Assembly (NCBI GenBank): GCA_003233475.1
Contig: QILU01000114.1
Location: forward strand, 1 to 14,176
Length of the DNA stretch: 14,176 bases
From: Ahrensia sp.
Lineage (GTDB): Bacteria > Pseudomonadota > Alphaproteobacteria > Rhizobiales > Rhizobiaceae
Direction: 5' to 3'
Part shown: positions 1 to 7,287 of the stretch, piece by piece
Layout of the letters: each line of letters opens with the position of its first letter
Position numbering within the stretch: the stretch's first letter is position 1
The notes under the pieces: model-generated
The model's database searches: none
Told to the model about the DNA's origin: nothing
Seen by the model: only the letters and a program-made list of their open reading frames with translations
Position numbers and translations under genes: made by a program

Positions 1-729
1 CCCGACCGCCAACCGCCGCTCCCCACCATTCATGCCCAGATCATGTTGTTTGATGATCAAACAGGGGAACTCACAGCGCTTGTAAATGGCACGGAAGTTA
101 CCGCCTGGAAAACGGCTGGTGACAGCGCCCTTGGTGCAGATATTTTGGCACGAAAAGACGTGAAAACGTTTTTGATGGTGGGGGCAGGGGCCATGGCCGA
201 ACCCCTCATCCGCGCCCATTTGAGTGTCCGTCCGGGAATGAAAGAAATTCTGCTTTGGAACCGCTCGCCGCAACGGGTTCATGCATTGGCAAACAAGTTG
301 TCCGATCTTTCGCAAAAAGTAGCAATTGTAAGCGATCTTGATGAAGCGGTGCCCCGAGCGGACATTATCTGTTGCGCCACCATGAGCAACACCCCCGTGT
401 TGGAAGGCGCATTGGTGCAGCCGGGAACCCATGTGGACCTCGTCGGAGCCTATAAGGCCGATATGCGGGAAGCCGATGACGAGTTACACCGCCGGGGCAC
501 ATGGTTCGTGGACAGTTTTGATACAAGCCTCGATCACATAGGCGAGTTAAAAATCCCCATCGCGCAGGGTTTGATAACACCGGATGCGATACAGGGCGAC
601 TTGTATGATCTGGTTGTGCAAAAAGCAGGCCGAACAGATGAAAACCAAATAACCGTCTACAAAAACGGCGGCGGCGCGCACCTGGATATAATGGTCAGCC
701 TTGCGTTGGTGAATGCCGCAAAATCCTAA
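1..729 (+). CDS. Ornithine cyclodeaminase / mu-crystallin family protein (5' partial)
   Basis: The reading frame is open from the first base, 14 codons before the first internal ATG at 43, so the gene begins outside the window and about 80 N-terminal residues are missing. Visible are the family's LFDDQTGELTALVNGTEVTAWKTA segment in part (residues near 16-38 of the fragment) and a Rossmann NAD(P)-binding motif, VGAGAMAEPLIRAH, shortly after. A TGTHVDLVGAY-like stretch and the ADDELHRRG region also fit the family. Known members either convert ornithine to proline with ammonia release or reduce cyclic imino acids such as pyrroline-2-carboxylate. Which reaction applies cannot be decided without the N-terminal substrate-binding half. 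It converges on the HisD-like pseudogene with about 10 bp between stops, so no dedicated terminator fits there. Family assignment is strong; the exact substrate is open. Confidence 0.88.
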   Translation, partial: PDRQPPLPTIHAQIMLFDDQTGELTALVNGTEVTAWKTAGDSALGADILARKDVKTFLMVGAGAMAEPLIRAHLSVRPGMKEILLWNRSPQRVHALANKLSDLSQKVAIVSDLDEAVPRADIICCATMSNTPVLEGALVQPGTHVDLVGAYKADMREADDELHRRGTWFVDSFDTSLDHIGELKIPIAQGLITPDAIQGDLYDLVVQKAGRTDENQITVYKNGGGAHLDIMVSLALVNAAKS

Positions 730-739
730 TCATTCCCCG

Positions 740-2157
740 CTATTTATTTCCAAGTGCCTTTTTACGCAATTCACCCACCGCGTTGGCGTGGGCATCAAAG
801 CCTTCGTATTTGGCAAACACTGAAGTTTTTGGCCCCATTTCCTGAAATCCCTCACGGGTTAGCTCGCCAATTGAGCAGGCTTTCAAAAAATTCATCGCCC
901 CAAGAGGGGAGCGGGTTTTTGCGGCTCCGGACGTGGGCAAAACGCAATTGGGCCCCATCATATAATTGGCGATGGAACCCGGTGTGTCCTGACCCAGAAG
1001 AATTTCAGAGGCATTGCGAATATGACTCAGATGCCGGTGGGGATCCTTGGAGAGAATCTGCAAATGTTCCGGAGCATAATCATTGATGAACCCGTAGGCC
1101 TGCTCATCGTTTTCGCAAAGAACAATTCCGCCGCTTGTGCTGTTCAATACGGCTGCCGAATATCCCGCCCGCTCAGCACTCATCTCTTTCCAATATTCCG
1201 GAATTTTTCTTCGCGCTTGTTCAGCAATTTTCTTACAGCTGGTTACAAGAAATACGGATGAATCATCCCCATGTTCAGATTCTATTATCGTGTCCAGCGC
1301 CGCCAGATCAGCGTTGGCGCTGGCATCAGCAAAAACTATCGCTTCAGAAGGACCCGCAGGCATGCCCGGGTCAATCCGGTTGGCAAGCAATATTTTCGCC
1401 GCCGCCAGCCAGGGGCTTCCCGGCCCTTCAATTTTTATGCATTTGGGAATTGTTTGCGTGCCATAGGCGGCTGCGGCCACGGCCTGCGCCCCTCCGGCCT
1501 TATATACTTTTCGTGTTCCGGCTATATCAGCCGCCACCAGTGTTGCAGGATCAAGCTTTCCGTTCTTCCCGGTGGGGGAAAGAACGATCACTTGTGGCAC
1601 CCCGGCAACGATTGCCGGAATGACGCTCATCAACGTGACAGAGGGAAACGAACCCTTGCCGCGCGGAGAATAACACGCCACGGAATCAATCGGCGTAAAG
1701 CGTTCCCCCACTTGAGCGCCGGGGCGGATTTCCACCACATCATTTCCGGCATTTGTTTTTCATGGAAGCGTCGAATGTTGTCAGCGCTATAACGCAATAC
1801 TTCGATAAATTCATCGTCCAGCGCATCATAGGCGGCGGCAAAGTCTTCATCCGTGGCAGCTATGGTTGATGCCTCAAATTCTGCCCCGTCAAATTGTTTG
1901 GCAAAGCGCACGAGAGCCCCATCACCTTCCAAGCGAACCGCTTCAACGATCGGCACTATTTTTTCGATGAACGGCGCCAAATCATCCTCCGCGCGGCGCA
2001 GCAATTCTGCACGGGCATCGGCGCTCATTTTAGCAAGGTCGTGCAGGGCAACTTTGGTCATAAGTTTGGCCATGTTTTCAATAGGTAGCGTTTCTATCGC
2101 ATTGCAATCCAGAAGCCCTTGCAAAAAGGCCTTGGTGCAGTTGATATTCCATGTCAT
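740..2157 (-). pseudogene. Histidinol dehydrogenase-like protein, frameshifted
   Basis: Two minus-strand frames join into one HisD-family protein. The N-terminal part (2157 down to about 1740) ends at FHEKQMPEMMW, and the C-terminal part (from about 1737 down to 740) resumes at VEIRPGAQVGERFTPIDSVA. One missing base near 1735 explains the break. Family marks are PRGKGSFPSV, the NAD-site GGAQAVAAAAYGT, and the catalytic PEHL Glu-His pair. However, E. coli HisD Q259, D360 and H367 correspond to Glu, Asn and Cys here, while H262 and H419 are kept. The GPGSPW motif also replaces GPGN-Y. This points to an NAD-dependent alcohol dehydrogenase paralog, not the histidine pathway enzyme (inference). 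The start is uncertain: 2157 gives about 472 residues, longer than the usual 430-445, and ATG codons at 2073 or 2061 fit family length better. None has a clear ribosome site. The break may be a real mutation or a sequencing error. Confidence 0.8.
1732..1740 (-). other. Frameshift point in the HisD-like gene
   Basis: On the minus strand, the codons for M-M-W in one frame are followed by V-E-I-R-P-G in another. Adding a single base in the short G-rich tract (TGGTGG to TGGGTGG) restores continuous homology through the junction with no other change. No in-frame stop is needed to explain the loss. The upstream frame runs on for about 36 unrelated residues, to 1630. Confidence 0.75.
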
Positions 2158-2170
2158 ATATGATATATCA
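2154..2170. promoter_or_regulatory. Overlapping AT palindromes, probable toxin-antitoxin operator
   Basis: Two perfect 10-bp palindromes overlap by three bases: TCATATATGA at 2154-2163 and TGATATATCA at 2161-2170. The second ends on the A of the toxin start codon. The block carries TATGAT (2159-2164), which could serve as a -10 element, so any transcript would start almost at the ATG. HigA-type antitoxins repress their own operons by binding such palindromes (established for the family); binding here is inferred. The block also covers the most upstream possible start of the HisD-like gene. Confidence 0.55.
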
Positions 2171-2490
2171 TGTGGAAAGTCGAAACTTTAGATAAATCAG
2201 TTGATGCAGAATTAAAGGCTTTGCCAGCCGATCAGAGGGCTAAGTTCTTTTGGATATCAAAGCTGATTCAAGAGCATGGGCTTGGACAGGTGCGAGCACC
2301 ATATGTCAAGCACCTGGAAAAAGGGCTTTGGGAAATTCGTATGAAGGGCAGAGATGGCATATCTCGTGCGTTATACGTTGTAGCTAAGCCAAAACGAGTT
2401 GTTGTTGTCAGGGTGTTTGTGAAAAAGACTCAGAAGACACCGCGAAAAGAAATCAAACTGGCGCTAAGAAGAGCCGAGGAGATTGTATGA
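2170..2490 (+). CDS. higB: RelE/HigB-like toxin (phage-derived Gp49-like family)
   Basis: This 106-residue protein has the pattern of the Gp49-like/HigB toxin family: an N-terminal MWKVETLDKSVDAELKAL, a helical middle with PADQRAKFFWISKLIQEHG, then KHLEKGLWEIRMKGRDGISRALYVV, and the basic VVVVRVFVKKTQKTPRKEI end. Family members are ribosome-dependent mRNA endonucleases of the RelE fold. The central Glu-x-Arg-x-Lys and the C-terminal Phe-x-Lys-Lys-x-x-x-Lys-x-Pro are the residues usual for this group. Toxin-first gene order is the HigBA arrangement. There is no Shine-Dalgarno sequence before the ATG, only the operator palindromes, so translation is probably leaderless or weak. Its last four bases overlap the antitoxin start (ATGA). 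Codon choice looks more AT-rich than the flanking metabolic genes, consistent with acquisition by transfer. Confidence 0.88.
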   Translation: MWKVETLDKSVDAELKALPADQRAKFFWISKLIQEHGLGQVRAPYVKHLEKGLWEIRMKGRDGISRALYVVAKPKRVVVVRVFVKKTQKTPRKEIKLALRRAEEIV

Positions 2491-2768
2491 CCGATGTTAA
2501 TGAACTGTTTGATGAGTGGAAAAAAGACCCTAAATTCATTAAGGAATATGAGGCTTTAGAAGAAGAGTTTTCTTTGGCCTCTGCTCTTATTGCGGCTCGT
2601 TCACAAGCTGATATGACACAGCAGGACGTTGCTGAAAAAATGGAAACATCACAATCCTATATCGCTAAGCTGGAAGGTGGAGCAGTGAGCCCCACGATGA
2701 AGGCACTCAAGCGTTATGCTGCGGCTACAGGCTCACGCCTTAAGATTGTTTTTGAGCCAAGCTCCTAA
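2487..2768 (+). CDS. higA: Xre/HTH-type antitoxin (HigA-like)
   Basis: This 93-residue protein carries a Cro/C1-type helix-turn-helix at about residues 32-80 (LIAARSQADMTQQDVAEKMETSQS then YIAKLEGGAVSPTMKALKRYAAATG). It ends in the short LKIVFEPSS beta-strand tail common in HigA partners of Gp49-like toxins. The acidic N-terminus (FDEWKKDPKFIKEYEALEEEF) resembles the segment that wraps the toxin. It should neutralise the toxin and repress the operon. A strong GAGGAG lies five bases before its ATG, in contrast to the toxin, which has none. That difference would favour excess antitoxin. The ATGA overlap with the toxin gene supports translational coupling. Its stop overlaps the Shine-Dalgarno of the next gene, ggt. 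Confidence 0.9.
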   Translation: MTDVNELFDEWKKDPKFIKEYEALEEEFSLASALIAARSQADMTQQDVAEKMETSQSYIAKLEGGAVSPTMKALKRYAAATGSRLKIVFEPSS

Positions 2769-2777
2769 AGGATACCT

Positions 2778-4370
2778 ATGCGCGATTTACAACTTCCCGG
2801 ACGTTCCCCGGTTCTGGCCACCAACGGCATGGCGGCGACTTCCCACCCACTATCCTCGCAGGTGGCCATTGATGTTTTGAAAGCCGGGGGCAACGCCATG
2901 GACGGGGCCATAGCGGCCTGCGCGGTTCAATGTGTGGTGGAGCCGGGGTCCACCGGAGTTGGTGGTGATTGTTTCGCGCTCTATGCGGCAAAGGGCGAAA
3001 ACAATGTCGTGGCCTATAATGGTTCTGGCCGAGCGCCAGCCGCCGCGAGTGTTGAAAAATTAGCGGCGCTTGGGGTGACCAACCTGGAACAAACTTCACC
3101 CCATTCCGTCATTATTCCCGGCGCGGTTGATGCCTGGGTGCAGCTTAATGCCGACCATGGCAAATTACCTTTAGCAGAAATTCTGCAACCCGCTATTGAT
3201 TATGCAAGGGGCGGTTATCCCATTTCGCAGCGCGTCCATGCTGATTTTGCTTCCAATCTGGACCACCTGAACAGTGACGAGAACTTGGCGAAAGTGTTCC
3301 TGCCCAACGGCAAGGTGCCTGCAATCGGAACCATTCAAACCAATTCAGGCTTGGCCAATGTTCTGGAAATGATAGGCAAAGAAGGACGGTATGCATTTTA
3401 CCTTGGCGAACTTGCCAGCGAGATGGTGGATACTTTGCAAGCCAAGGGCGGATTGCACACCCTGGAAGATTTTGCCAATGCCAAAGGCAGTTATGAGACA
3501 ACGATTACAACTGAATTTCGCGGCAATATTATCCACGAATGCCCGCCACAGGGGCAGGGGATTATCGCCCTGTTGATGTTGAACATGATGGACGGGGGGG
3601 ATGCCAAGTCTAATCCATTAAGCGTGGAACGTATTCACCGGGAACTGGAAACCTGCCGCAGGGGATACGCTTCCCGCAGCCGCTACCTTGCCGATCCAGC
3701 CCGATTTGATGTGCCAGTGGCTGATCTGTTGTCGAAGCAATATGCCGCGCAATTGCGTGACGACATTGACCCAAAACAGGCCCGCCACCCTGAAGATGCC
3801 GTCAAACTGAACCCCCATCACGACACGGTTTACATTTCCGTTGTCGATAAGGACCGCAATTCCTGTTCGTTCATCAACACCATGTTTTGGGGCTGGGGCA
3901 GTGGTATCACCACCCCTAAACACAACATCGTACTAACCAATCGCGGGCAGGGTTTTGTGCTGGAACAAGGCCACCCCAATTGCATAGCTCCGAACAAGCG
4001 CCCGCTGCATACAATTATTCCCGGAATGGTGGAGCGTGATGGCAGGATTACCATGAGTTTTGGGGTGATGGGCGGCGAGTATCAGGCCATGGGCCATATG
4101 CAGTTTTTAACCCGAATGTTTGACTACGGGATGGATGTGCAGGAAGCTCAGGATGCCCCGCGCTGGATGGTTGATCCCTTTACGGGTGATGTGGAAATTG
4201 AAGCCGCCGTACCGGACAAGGTGGTGAATGAATTGCGCAATATGGGCCATAAAATCGAGCGGGCAACACGCCCGATTGGCGGTTCTCAGGCGATTGTTAT
4301 TGACTGGGATACAGGTGTATTAACCGGCGGCAGCGACCCGCGCAAAGATGGTTGCGCGATTGGGTACTAA
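2778..4370 (+). CDS. ggt: Gamma-glutamyltransferase family protein
   Basis: The 530-residue protein spans the full Ntn-hydrolase GGT fold. The N-terminal ATNGMAATSHPLSSQVAIDVL and GGNAMDGAIAAC segments and GSTGVGGDCFALY are classic. The self-cleavage/catalytic Thr is at residue 350 in HHDTVYISVVDKD, and the VMGGEYQAMGH loop supplies the Gly-Gly oxyanion site. Family members split themselves into two subunits at this Thr and hydrolyse or transfer gamma-glutamyl groups, for example from glutathione. No signal peptide is visible, so it is probably cytoplasmic, like YwrD-type homologues of about 525 residues rather than the periplasmic E. coli enzyme. AAAGGA lies five bases before the ATG and overlaps the higA stop, which suggests read-through expression from the toxin-antitoxin operon. 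It converges with glpD, the stops overlapping by four bases. A related acylase activity cannot be excluded. Confidence 0.9.
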   Translation: MRDLQLPGRSPVLATNGMAATSHPLSSQVAIDVLKAGGNAMDGAIAACAVQCVVEPGSTGVGGDCFALYAAKGENNVVAYNGSGRAPAAASVEKLAALGVTNLEQTSPHSVIIPGAVDAWVQLNADHGKLPLAEILQPAIDYARGGYPISQRVHADFASNLDHLNSDENLAKVFLPNGKVPAIGTIQTNSGLANVLEMIGKEGRYAFYLGELASEMVDTLQAKGGLHTLEDFANAKGSYETTITTEFRGNIIHECPPQGQGIIALLMLNMMDGGDAKSNPLSVERIHRELETCRRGYASRSRYLADPARFDVPVADLLSKQYAAQLRDDIDPKQARHPEDAVKLNPHHDTVYISVVDKDRNSCSFINTMFWGWGSGITTPKHNIVLTNRGQGFVLEQGHPNCIAPNKRPLHTIIPGMVERDGRITMSFGVMGGEYQAMGHMQFLTRMFDYGMDVQEAQDAPRWMVDPFTGDVEIEAAVPDKVVNELRNMGHKIERATRPIGGSQAIVIDWDTGVLTGGSDPRKDGCAIGY

Positions 4371-5878
4371 CTCTGGGCTTTCATCCATTTATCCAGCGCC
4401 GCTATTTGTTTCTTACTCATCACCAACCCCAGTTTGCTGCGCCGCCAAACCACATCATCCGCCGTTTGCGCCCACTCATTGGTCATCAAATACTGCACCT
4501 CAACTTCACGAAGCCCCGCTCCAAAATCTATTCCCAATTGATCGGAGGAAGTGGCTTCGCCAAGCACCATCGTGCATCTTGTCCCGTAAGCGTGGCACAA
4601 CCGTTCAGCTTGATCCGGTTCCAAAAACCCGTATTTTAACATCGTTTTTATGATCAGGTCTTCAAATCCGGTTGTCGGAAAATTTCCCCCGGGCAGGGGT
4701 GCTTTTGATGTCCACGGGCGACCTTTCCTGCCCAGTTCTTCTTCAATCTCATCCATCATTTTTTCTGACAGAATCCGATAGGTGGTTATTTTTCCGCCAA
4801 ATACATTCAGCAACGGCGGTTTGCCTTTGCCTCCTCCGTCTTTCTTGAAAACATAATCCCGCGTGGCTTCCTGGGCTGCCGTTGCTCCATCATCGTAAAG
4901 CGGGCGGACACCGGAATAGGTCCAGACGATATCTTTCTTCAAAACGGGCTTTTCAAAATATTCCGATGCCGCATCGCAAAGGTAATCAATTTCTTCGTTG
5001 GAAATTTTTGCGTCCGCCGGGTCGCCCTCATAATCCTTGTCAGTGGTACCGATCAAAGTTGTGCTTTGCGTATAGGGAATGGCAAATATGATGCGCTCGT
5101 CGGCGTTTTGAAAAATGTAACAATTATCATGGTCATACATTTTTGGCATGACGATATGAGAGCCCTGCACCATTCGAACATTTTTTGAATCGTTCTGTCC
5201 GAAGGCAGAACCCAACACGTGATCCACCCACGGGCCGGCGGCATTTACAACGAGATCCGCAGTATATTTCGTAACTTTCCCTGTGCCCGCCCCTGTACCC
5301 TTGTGTCGGGTTTCAATTTCCCACTTGTCGTTGTTTCGTCGCGCAGAAATACACTCAGTGCGAACCGAAATTTCCGCGCCTTTTTCCTCAGCATCCATGG
5401 CGGTGAGAACAACCAGACGAGCATCGTCCACCTGACAATCGGAATATTGAAAGCCTTTCTTGAACAAGGCCTTTAGCGGTTCGCCAAACTTGCCGCTTGC
5501 CAGATCGACGGTTTTGGTGGCCGGAAGAAGATTTCTTCCACCAATATAGTCGTATATTAACAAGCCAAACCGTAACAACCACGCCGGGCGAAGATCGTTG
5601 TGATGGGGCAGAATAAACCGCATCGGGTGCACAATATGAGGTGCTGCGGCCCACAGAATTTCCCGCTCGTTTAGCGCTTTGCGCACCAGCATGAATTCAA
5701 AATGTTCGAGATAACGAAGCCCGCCGTGAATCAGTTTACTGGAAATGCTGGAAGTACCGCTCGCCAGATCGTTTTTTTCGCAAAGCGCAACCGAATATCC
5801 ACGCCCCGCCGCATCCCGCGCAATTCCCACCCCATTAATTCCGCCACCAATAATAAAGACGTTTACGTGCCTGGTCAT
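4367..5878 (-). CDS. glpD: Aerobic glycerol-3-phosphate dehydrogenase
   Basis: At 503 residues this matches GlpD (E. coli 501). The N-terminal FAD-binding IIGGGINGVGIARDAAGRG (residues 9-27) is followed by SGTSSISSKLIHGGLRYLE, the GlpD signature, and PHIVHPMRFILPHH. Later YTQSTTLIGTTDKDYEGD and YSGVRPLYDDG, then the GGKITTYR motif, complete the FAD-dependent oxidoreductase domain. A C-terminal helical domain (from about residue 390) follows. The enzyme oxidises sn-glycerol-3-phosphate to dihydroxyacetone phosphate at the inner membrane and passes electrons to quinone. No glpF, glpK or glpR gene is beside it, so it stands apart from a full glycerol operon here. A promoter and a possible operator lie in the 103 bp upstream. 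No strong Shine-Dalgarno precedes the ATG. Its stop overlaps that of ggt. Confidence 0.95.
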   Translation of the reverse strand: MTRHVNVFIIGGGINGVGIARDAAGRGYSVALCEKNDLASGTSSISSKLIHGGLRYLEHFEFMLVRKALNEREILWAAAPHIVHPMRFILPHHNDLRPAWLLRFGLLIYDYIGGRNLLPATKTVDLASGKFGEPLKALFKKGFQYSDCQVDDARLVVLTAMDAEEKGAEISVRTECISARRNNDKWEIETRHKGTGAGTGKVTKYTADLVVNAAGPWVDHVLGSAFGQNDSKNVRMVQGSHIVMPKMYDHDNCYIFQNADERIIFAIPYTQSTTLIGTTDKDYEGDPADAKISNEEIDYLCDAASEYFEKPVLKKDIVWTYSGVRPLYDDGATAAQEATRDYVFKKDGGGKGKPPLLNVFGGKITTYRILSEKMMDEIEEELGRKGRPWTSKAPLPGGNFPTTGFEDLIIKTMLKYGFLEPDQAERLCHAYGTRCTMVLGEATSSDQLGIDFGAGLREVEVQYLMTNEWAQTADDVVWRRSKLGLVMSKKQIAALDKWMKAQS

Positions 5879-5917
5879 TTATGAAGAGAATCCCGGTTGG
5901 TGAATTTGCCTGGAAAG

Positions 5918-5932
5918 CTTTGAATATCAAAG
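5918..5932 (-). promoter_or_regulatory. Inverted repeat at the glpD start region, candidate operator
   Basis: CTTTGA-ATA-TCAAAG is a perfect six-base inverted repeat with a three-base centre. It lies just downstream of the predicted glpD -10 element, where transcription should start. A repressor bound here would block initiation. GlpR-type control is plausible from context only; I do not recognise it as a known GlpR site. Confidence 0.4.
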
Positions 5933-5937
5933 AGGAT

Positions 5938-5965
5938 ATTATAATGAAAACAGACAGGCAAACAA
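5938..5965 (-). promoter_or_regulatory. Predicted sigma-70 promoter of glpD
   Basis: Read on the minus strand, TTGTTT (5965-5960) and a perfect TATAAT (5943-5938) are separated by 16 bases. The start would be near 5930, about 50 bases before the glpD ATG. It is the best promoter in the 103-bp gap between the MFS gene and glpD, suggesting glpD has its own transcript. Confidence 0.55.
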
Positions 5966-5980
5966 TGTTGGTGGCAACAT
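5965..5980 (-). repeat. Short hairpin after the MFS gene stop
   Basis: ATGTTG and CAACAT flank a four-base loop and form a perfect six-base-pair stem beginning two bases after the MFS stop codon. No uridine run follows on the minus strand, so it is a poor intrinsic terminator. It touches the glpD -35 element and could instead be a protein-binding site. Confidence 0.35.
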
Positions 5981-5981
5981 A

Positions 5982-7148
5982 TCAAATAAAATTTTTGAAT
6001 CCAAAGGCCAGCTTGAGCAATATCAGCCCAAGAATTGAAAAACCAAATCCGGTAATCAGCATTAAATCATACCCCCCTGTCTGCCAAAGCAGGGAACCGA
6101 GCGCCGGGGCGAAGGCCACACCAAAAGTGTATATTCCCGCCATTTTGCCTGATATGGCGCCAAAATTATCCTGCCCCAGCATTTCCCGCGTGATTGCTGG
6201 TTTGGTAATGCTTACCAACCCCCAGGTTGATCCCTGAAGCGCCGTTGCAAAAAATATTAACGGCAGGCTCGCGTTGGCAGACCACAATAATATTGCAGAA
6301 ATCGCCATTCCGCCCATGCATATGAAGGCGGTTGTTGTTGAAGGGGTGCGGTGTTCAAACCGCATGAACACAAAACGGCCCACCACCTGCATGGGGCCAA
6401 TAACCATCGCTGCCATAACAGCGAGACTTTGCTCCAACCCTCGTTCTGCCAACAAAGGAAGCAAATGGGCGATGAGCATTCCGTGGTTAAGACTGCCAAT
6501 TGTAAAAGCAAGAGTGAGGCACCAAAACAGGCGTCGGTTTTTGAAATTATTGGCTTTTTTTGGCATCGACTTGGCCGCTTCCACTGGTAGGGTAGCTTCC
6601 AATTTTCGTAAACTCATCCAACTCAATGGAAAAGCAATAAACAGGGAAGTGAAGGCGAAGAACCGAACCGCAGTTTGCCAATTGAACTCCGCGGAGAGAA
6701 AGTTGGATATGGGAAATGAAAGCGTGCCTGCGAACCCTGCAACCAGTGTGATATGGGTGATGACAGAGCGCGCATTTGCAGCGAAATGACGGGTTATAAG
6801 CGCGAAACACGGTTCATACAGCATTCCCGCCATACAAAGGCCCATCATTAACCAACTAAAATAAAACGTCACCAGGCTTTCCGAGTATGAAAACATCACC
6901 AATACGAGGGATGAGAAAACCATGCTCCCGCACATTATTATGCGCCCATATCCCAGATCAATTCCCCTCCCGACAAACGGTGCGCTTACCGCCGAAACCA
7001 GCAATGCCGCAGTAAGCGCGCCGGTAATTTGACCTTTGCTCCAATCCGTATCCCGCTCAAGCACAAGAAGCAGCGCGGGCAGCAAATAAAAACTCGCTGC
7101 CCAAATGAACGTTTGGCCAATGGCCAAGGGAAAAGTCACCCCTTTCAT
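5982..7148 (-). CDS. MFS transporter
   Basis: This 388-residue, very hydrophobic protein has about 12 predicted membrane segments in two halves. Between them, at about residues 185-205, is a basic cytoplasmic loop (SLRKLEATLPVEAAKSMPKKANNFKNRR). The loop between helices 2 and 3 has the MFS motif-A remnant GRGIDLGYGRIIM. The N-terminus (FPLAIGQTFIWAASFYLLPALLL) and the MLYEPCFALITRHF segment are common in a group of uncharacterised bacterial MFS permeases. The substrate is not deducible. It is divergent from kynU across a 214-bp gap, so a tryptophan/kynurenine-related substrate is possible but unproven. The ATG at 7148 has no Shine-Dalgarno, and a small hairpin sits where one would be. An in-frame stop lies just upstream, so the start cannot be moved out. 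Confidence 0.88.
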   Translation of the reverse strand: MKGVTFPLAIGQTFIWAASFYLLPALLLVLERDTDWSKGQITGALTAALLVSAVSAPFVGRGIDLGYGRIIMCGSMVFSSLVLVMFSYSESLVTFYFSWLMMGLCMAGMLYEPCFALITRHFAANARSVITHITLVAGFAGTLSFPISNFLSAEFNWQTAVRFFAFTSLFIAFPLSWMSLRKLEATLPVEAAKSMPKKANNFKNRRLFWCLTLAFTIGSLNHGMLIAHLLPLLAERGLEQSLAVMAAMVIGPMQVVGRFVFMRFEHRTPSTTTAFICMGGMAISAILLWSANASLPLIFFATALQGSTWGLVSITKPAITREMLGQDNFGAISGKMAGIYTFGVAFAPALGSLLWQTGGYDLMLITGFGFSILGLILLKLAFGFKNFI

Positions 7149-7154
7149 TGGGCG

Positions 7155-7168
7155 AATGATCCGTCATT
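7155..7168. repeat. Small hairpin just upstream of the MFS start codon
   Basis: AATGA-TCCG-TCATT is a perfect five-base-pair inverted repeat. On the minus strand it sits 7-20 bases before the MFS ATG, the place where a ribosome binding site would be expected. On the plus strand it is followed by six T, so it could also stop stray transcription entering the kynU side. The stem is short; either role is tentative. Confidence 0.3.
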
Positions 7169-7239
7169 TTTTCCCGATTCCGGCATGGCTGATCTCTGGC
7201 GTGGCTTAGAATATTTTAGCCGATAGCTGGCATGAATTC

Positions 7240-7267
7240 TTGCTCCATGACAAGGGAATTTTATACT
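7240..7267 (+). promoter_or_regulatory. Predicted sigma-70 promoter of kynU
   Basis: TTGCTC (7240-7245) and TATACT (7262-7267) are separated by 16 bases, pointing towards kynU. Transcription would start near 7274 and leave an untranslated leader of about 90 bases in which I see no leader peptide or strong structure. Confidence 0.45.
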
Positions 7268-7287
7268 GATTTCCAAATAAGATTCCC
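7254..7287 (+). promoter_or_regulatory. Inverted repeat flanking the kynU -10 element
   Basis: GGGAAT (7254-7259) and ATTCCC (7282-7287) form a perfect inverted pair, extended imperfectly on both sides (CAAGGGAATT against CAACGGGAATC). The half sites bracket the -10 element and the predicted start. This is a reasonable place for a regulator of kynureninase, such as an Lrp/AsnC-family KynR-type protein, though no such gene is in the window. Confidence 0.35.

Noticed and set aside
754..1792. Several plus-strand open frames of 79-173 codons
   Set aside because: They lie opposite the HisD-like gene, have no recognisable family or ribosome sites, and the minus strand has clear protein homology throughout.
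2170..2768. Toxin-antitoxin pair as part of a prophage or larger island
   Set aside because: Only the two genes are present. No integrase, attachment repeat or phage gene is seen on either side, despite the toxin family's phage-derived name.
5388..5654. Antisense frames within glpD and within the MFS gene
   Set aside because: They are shadows of well-supported genes, with unnatural compositions and no domain pattern.
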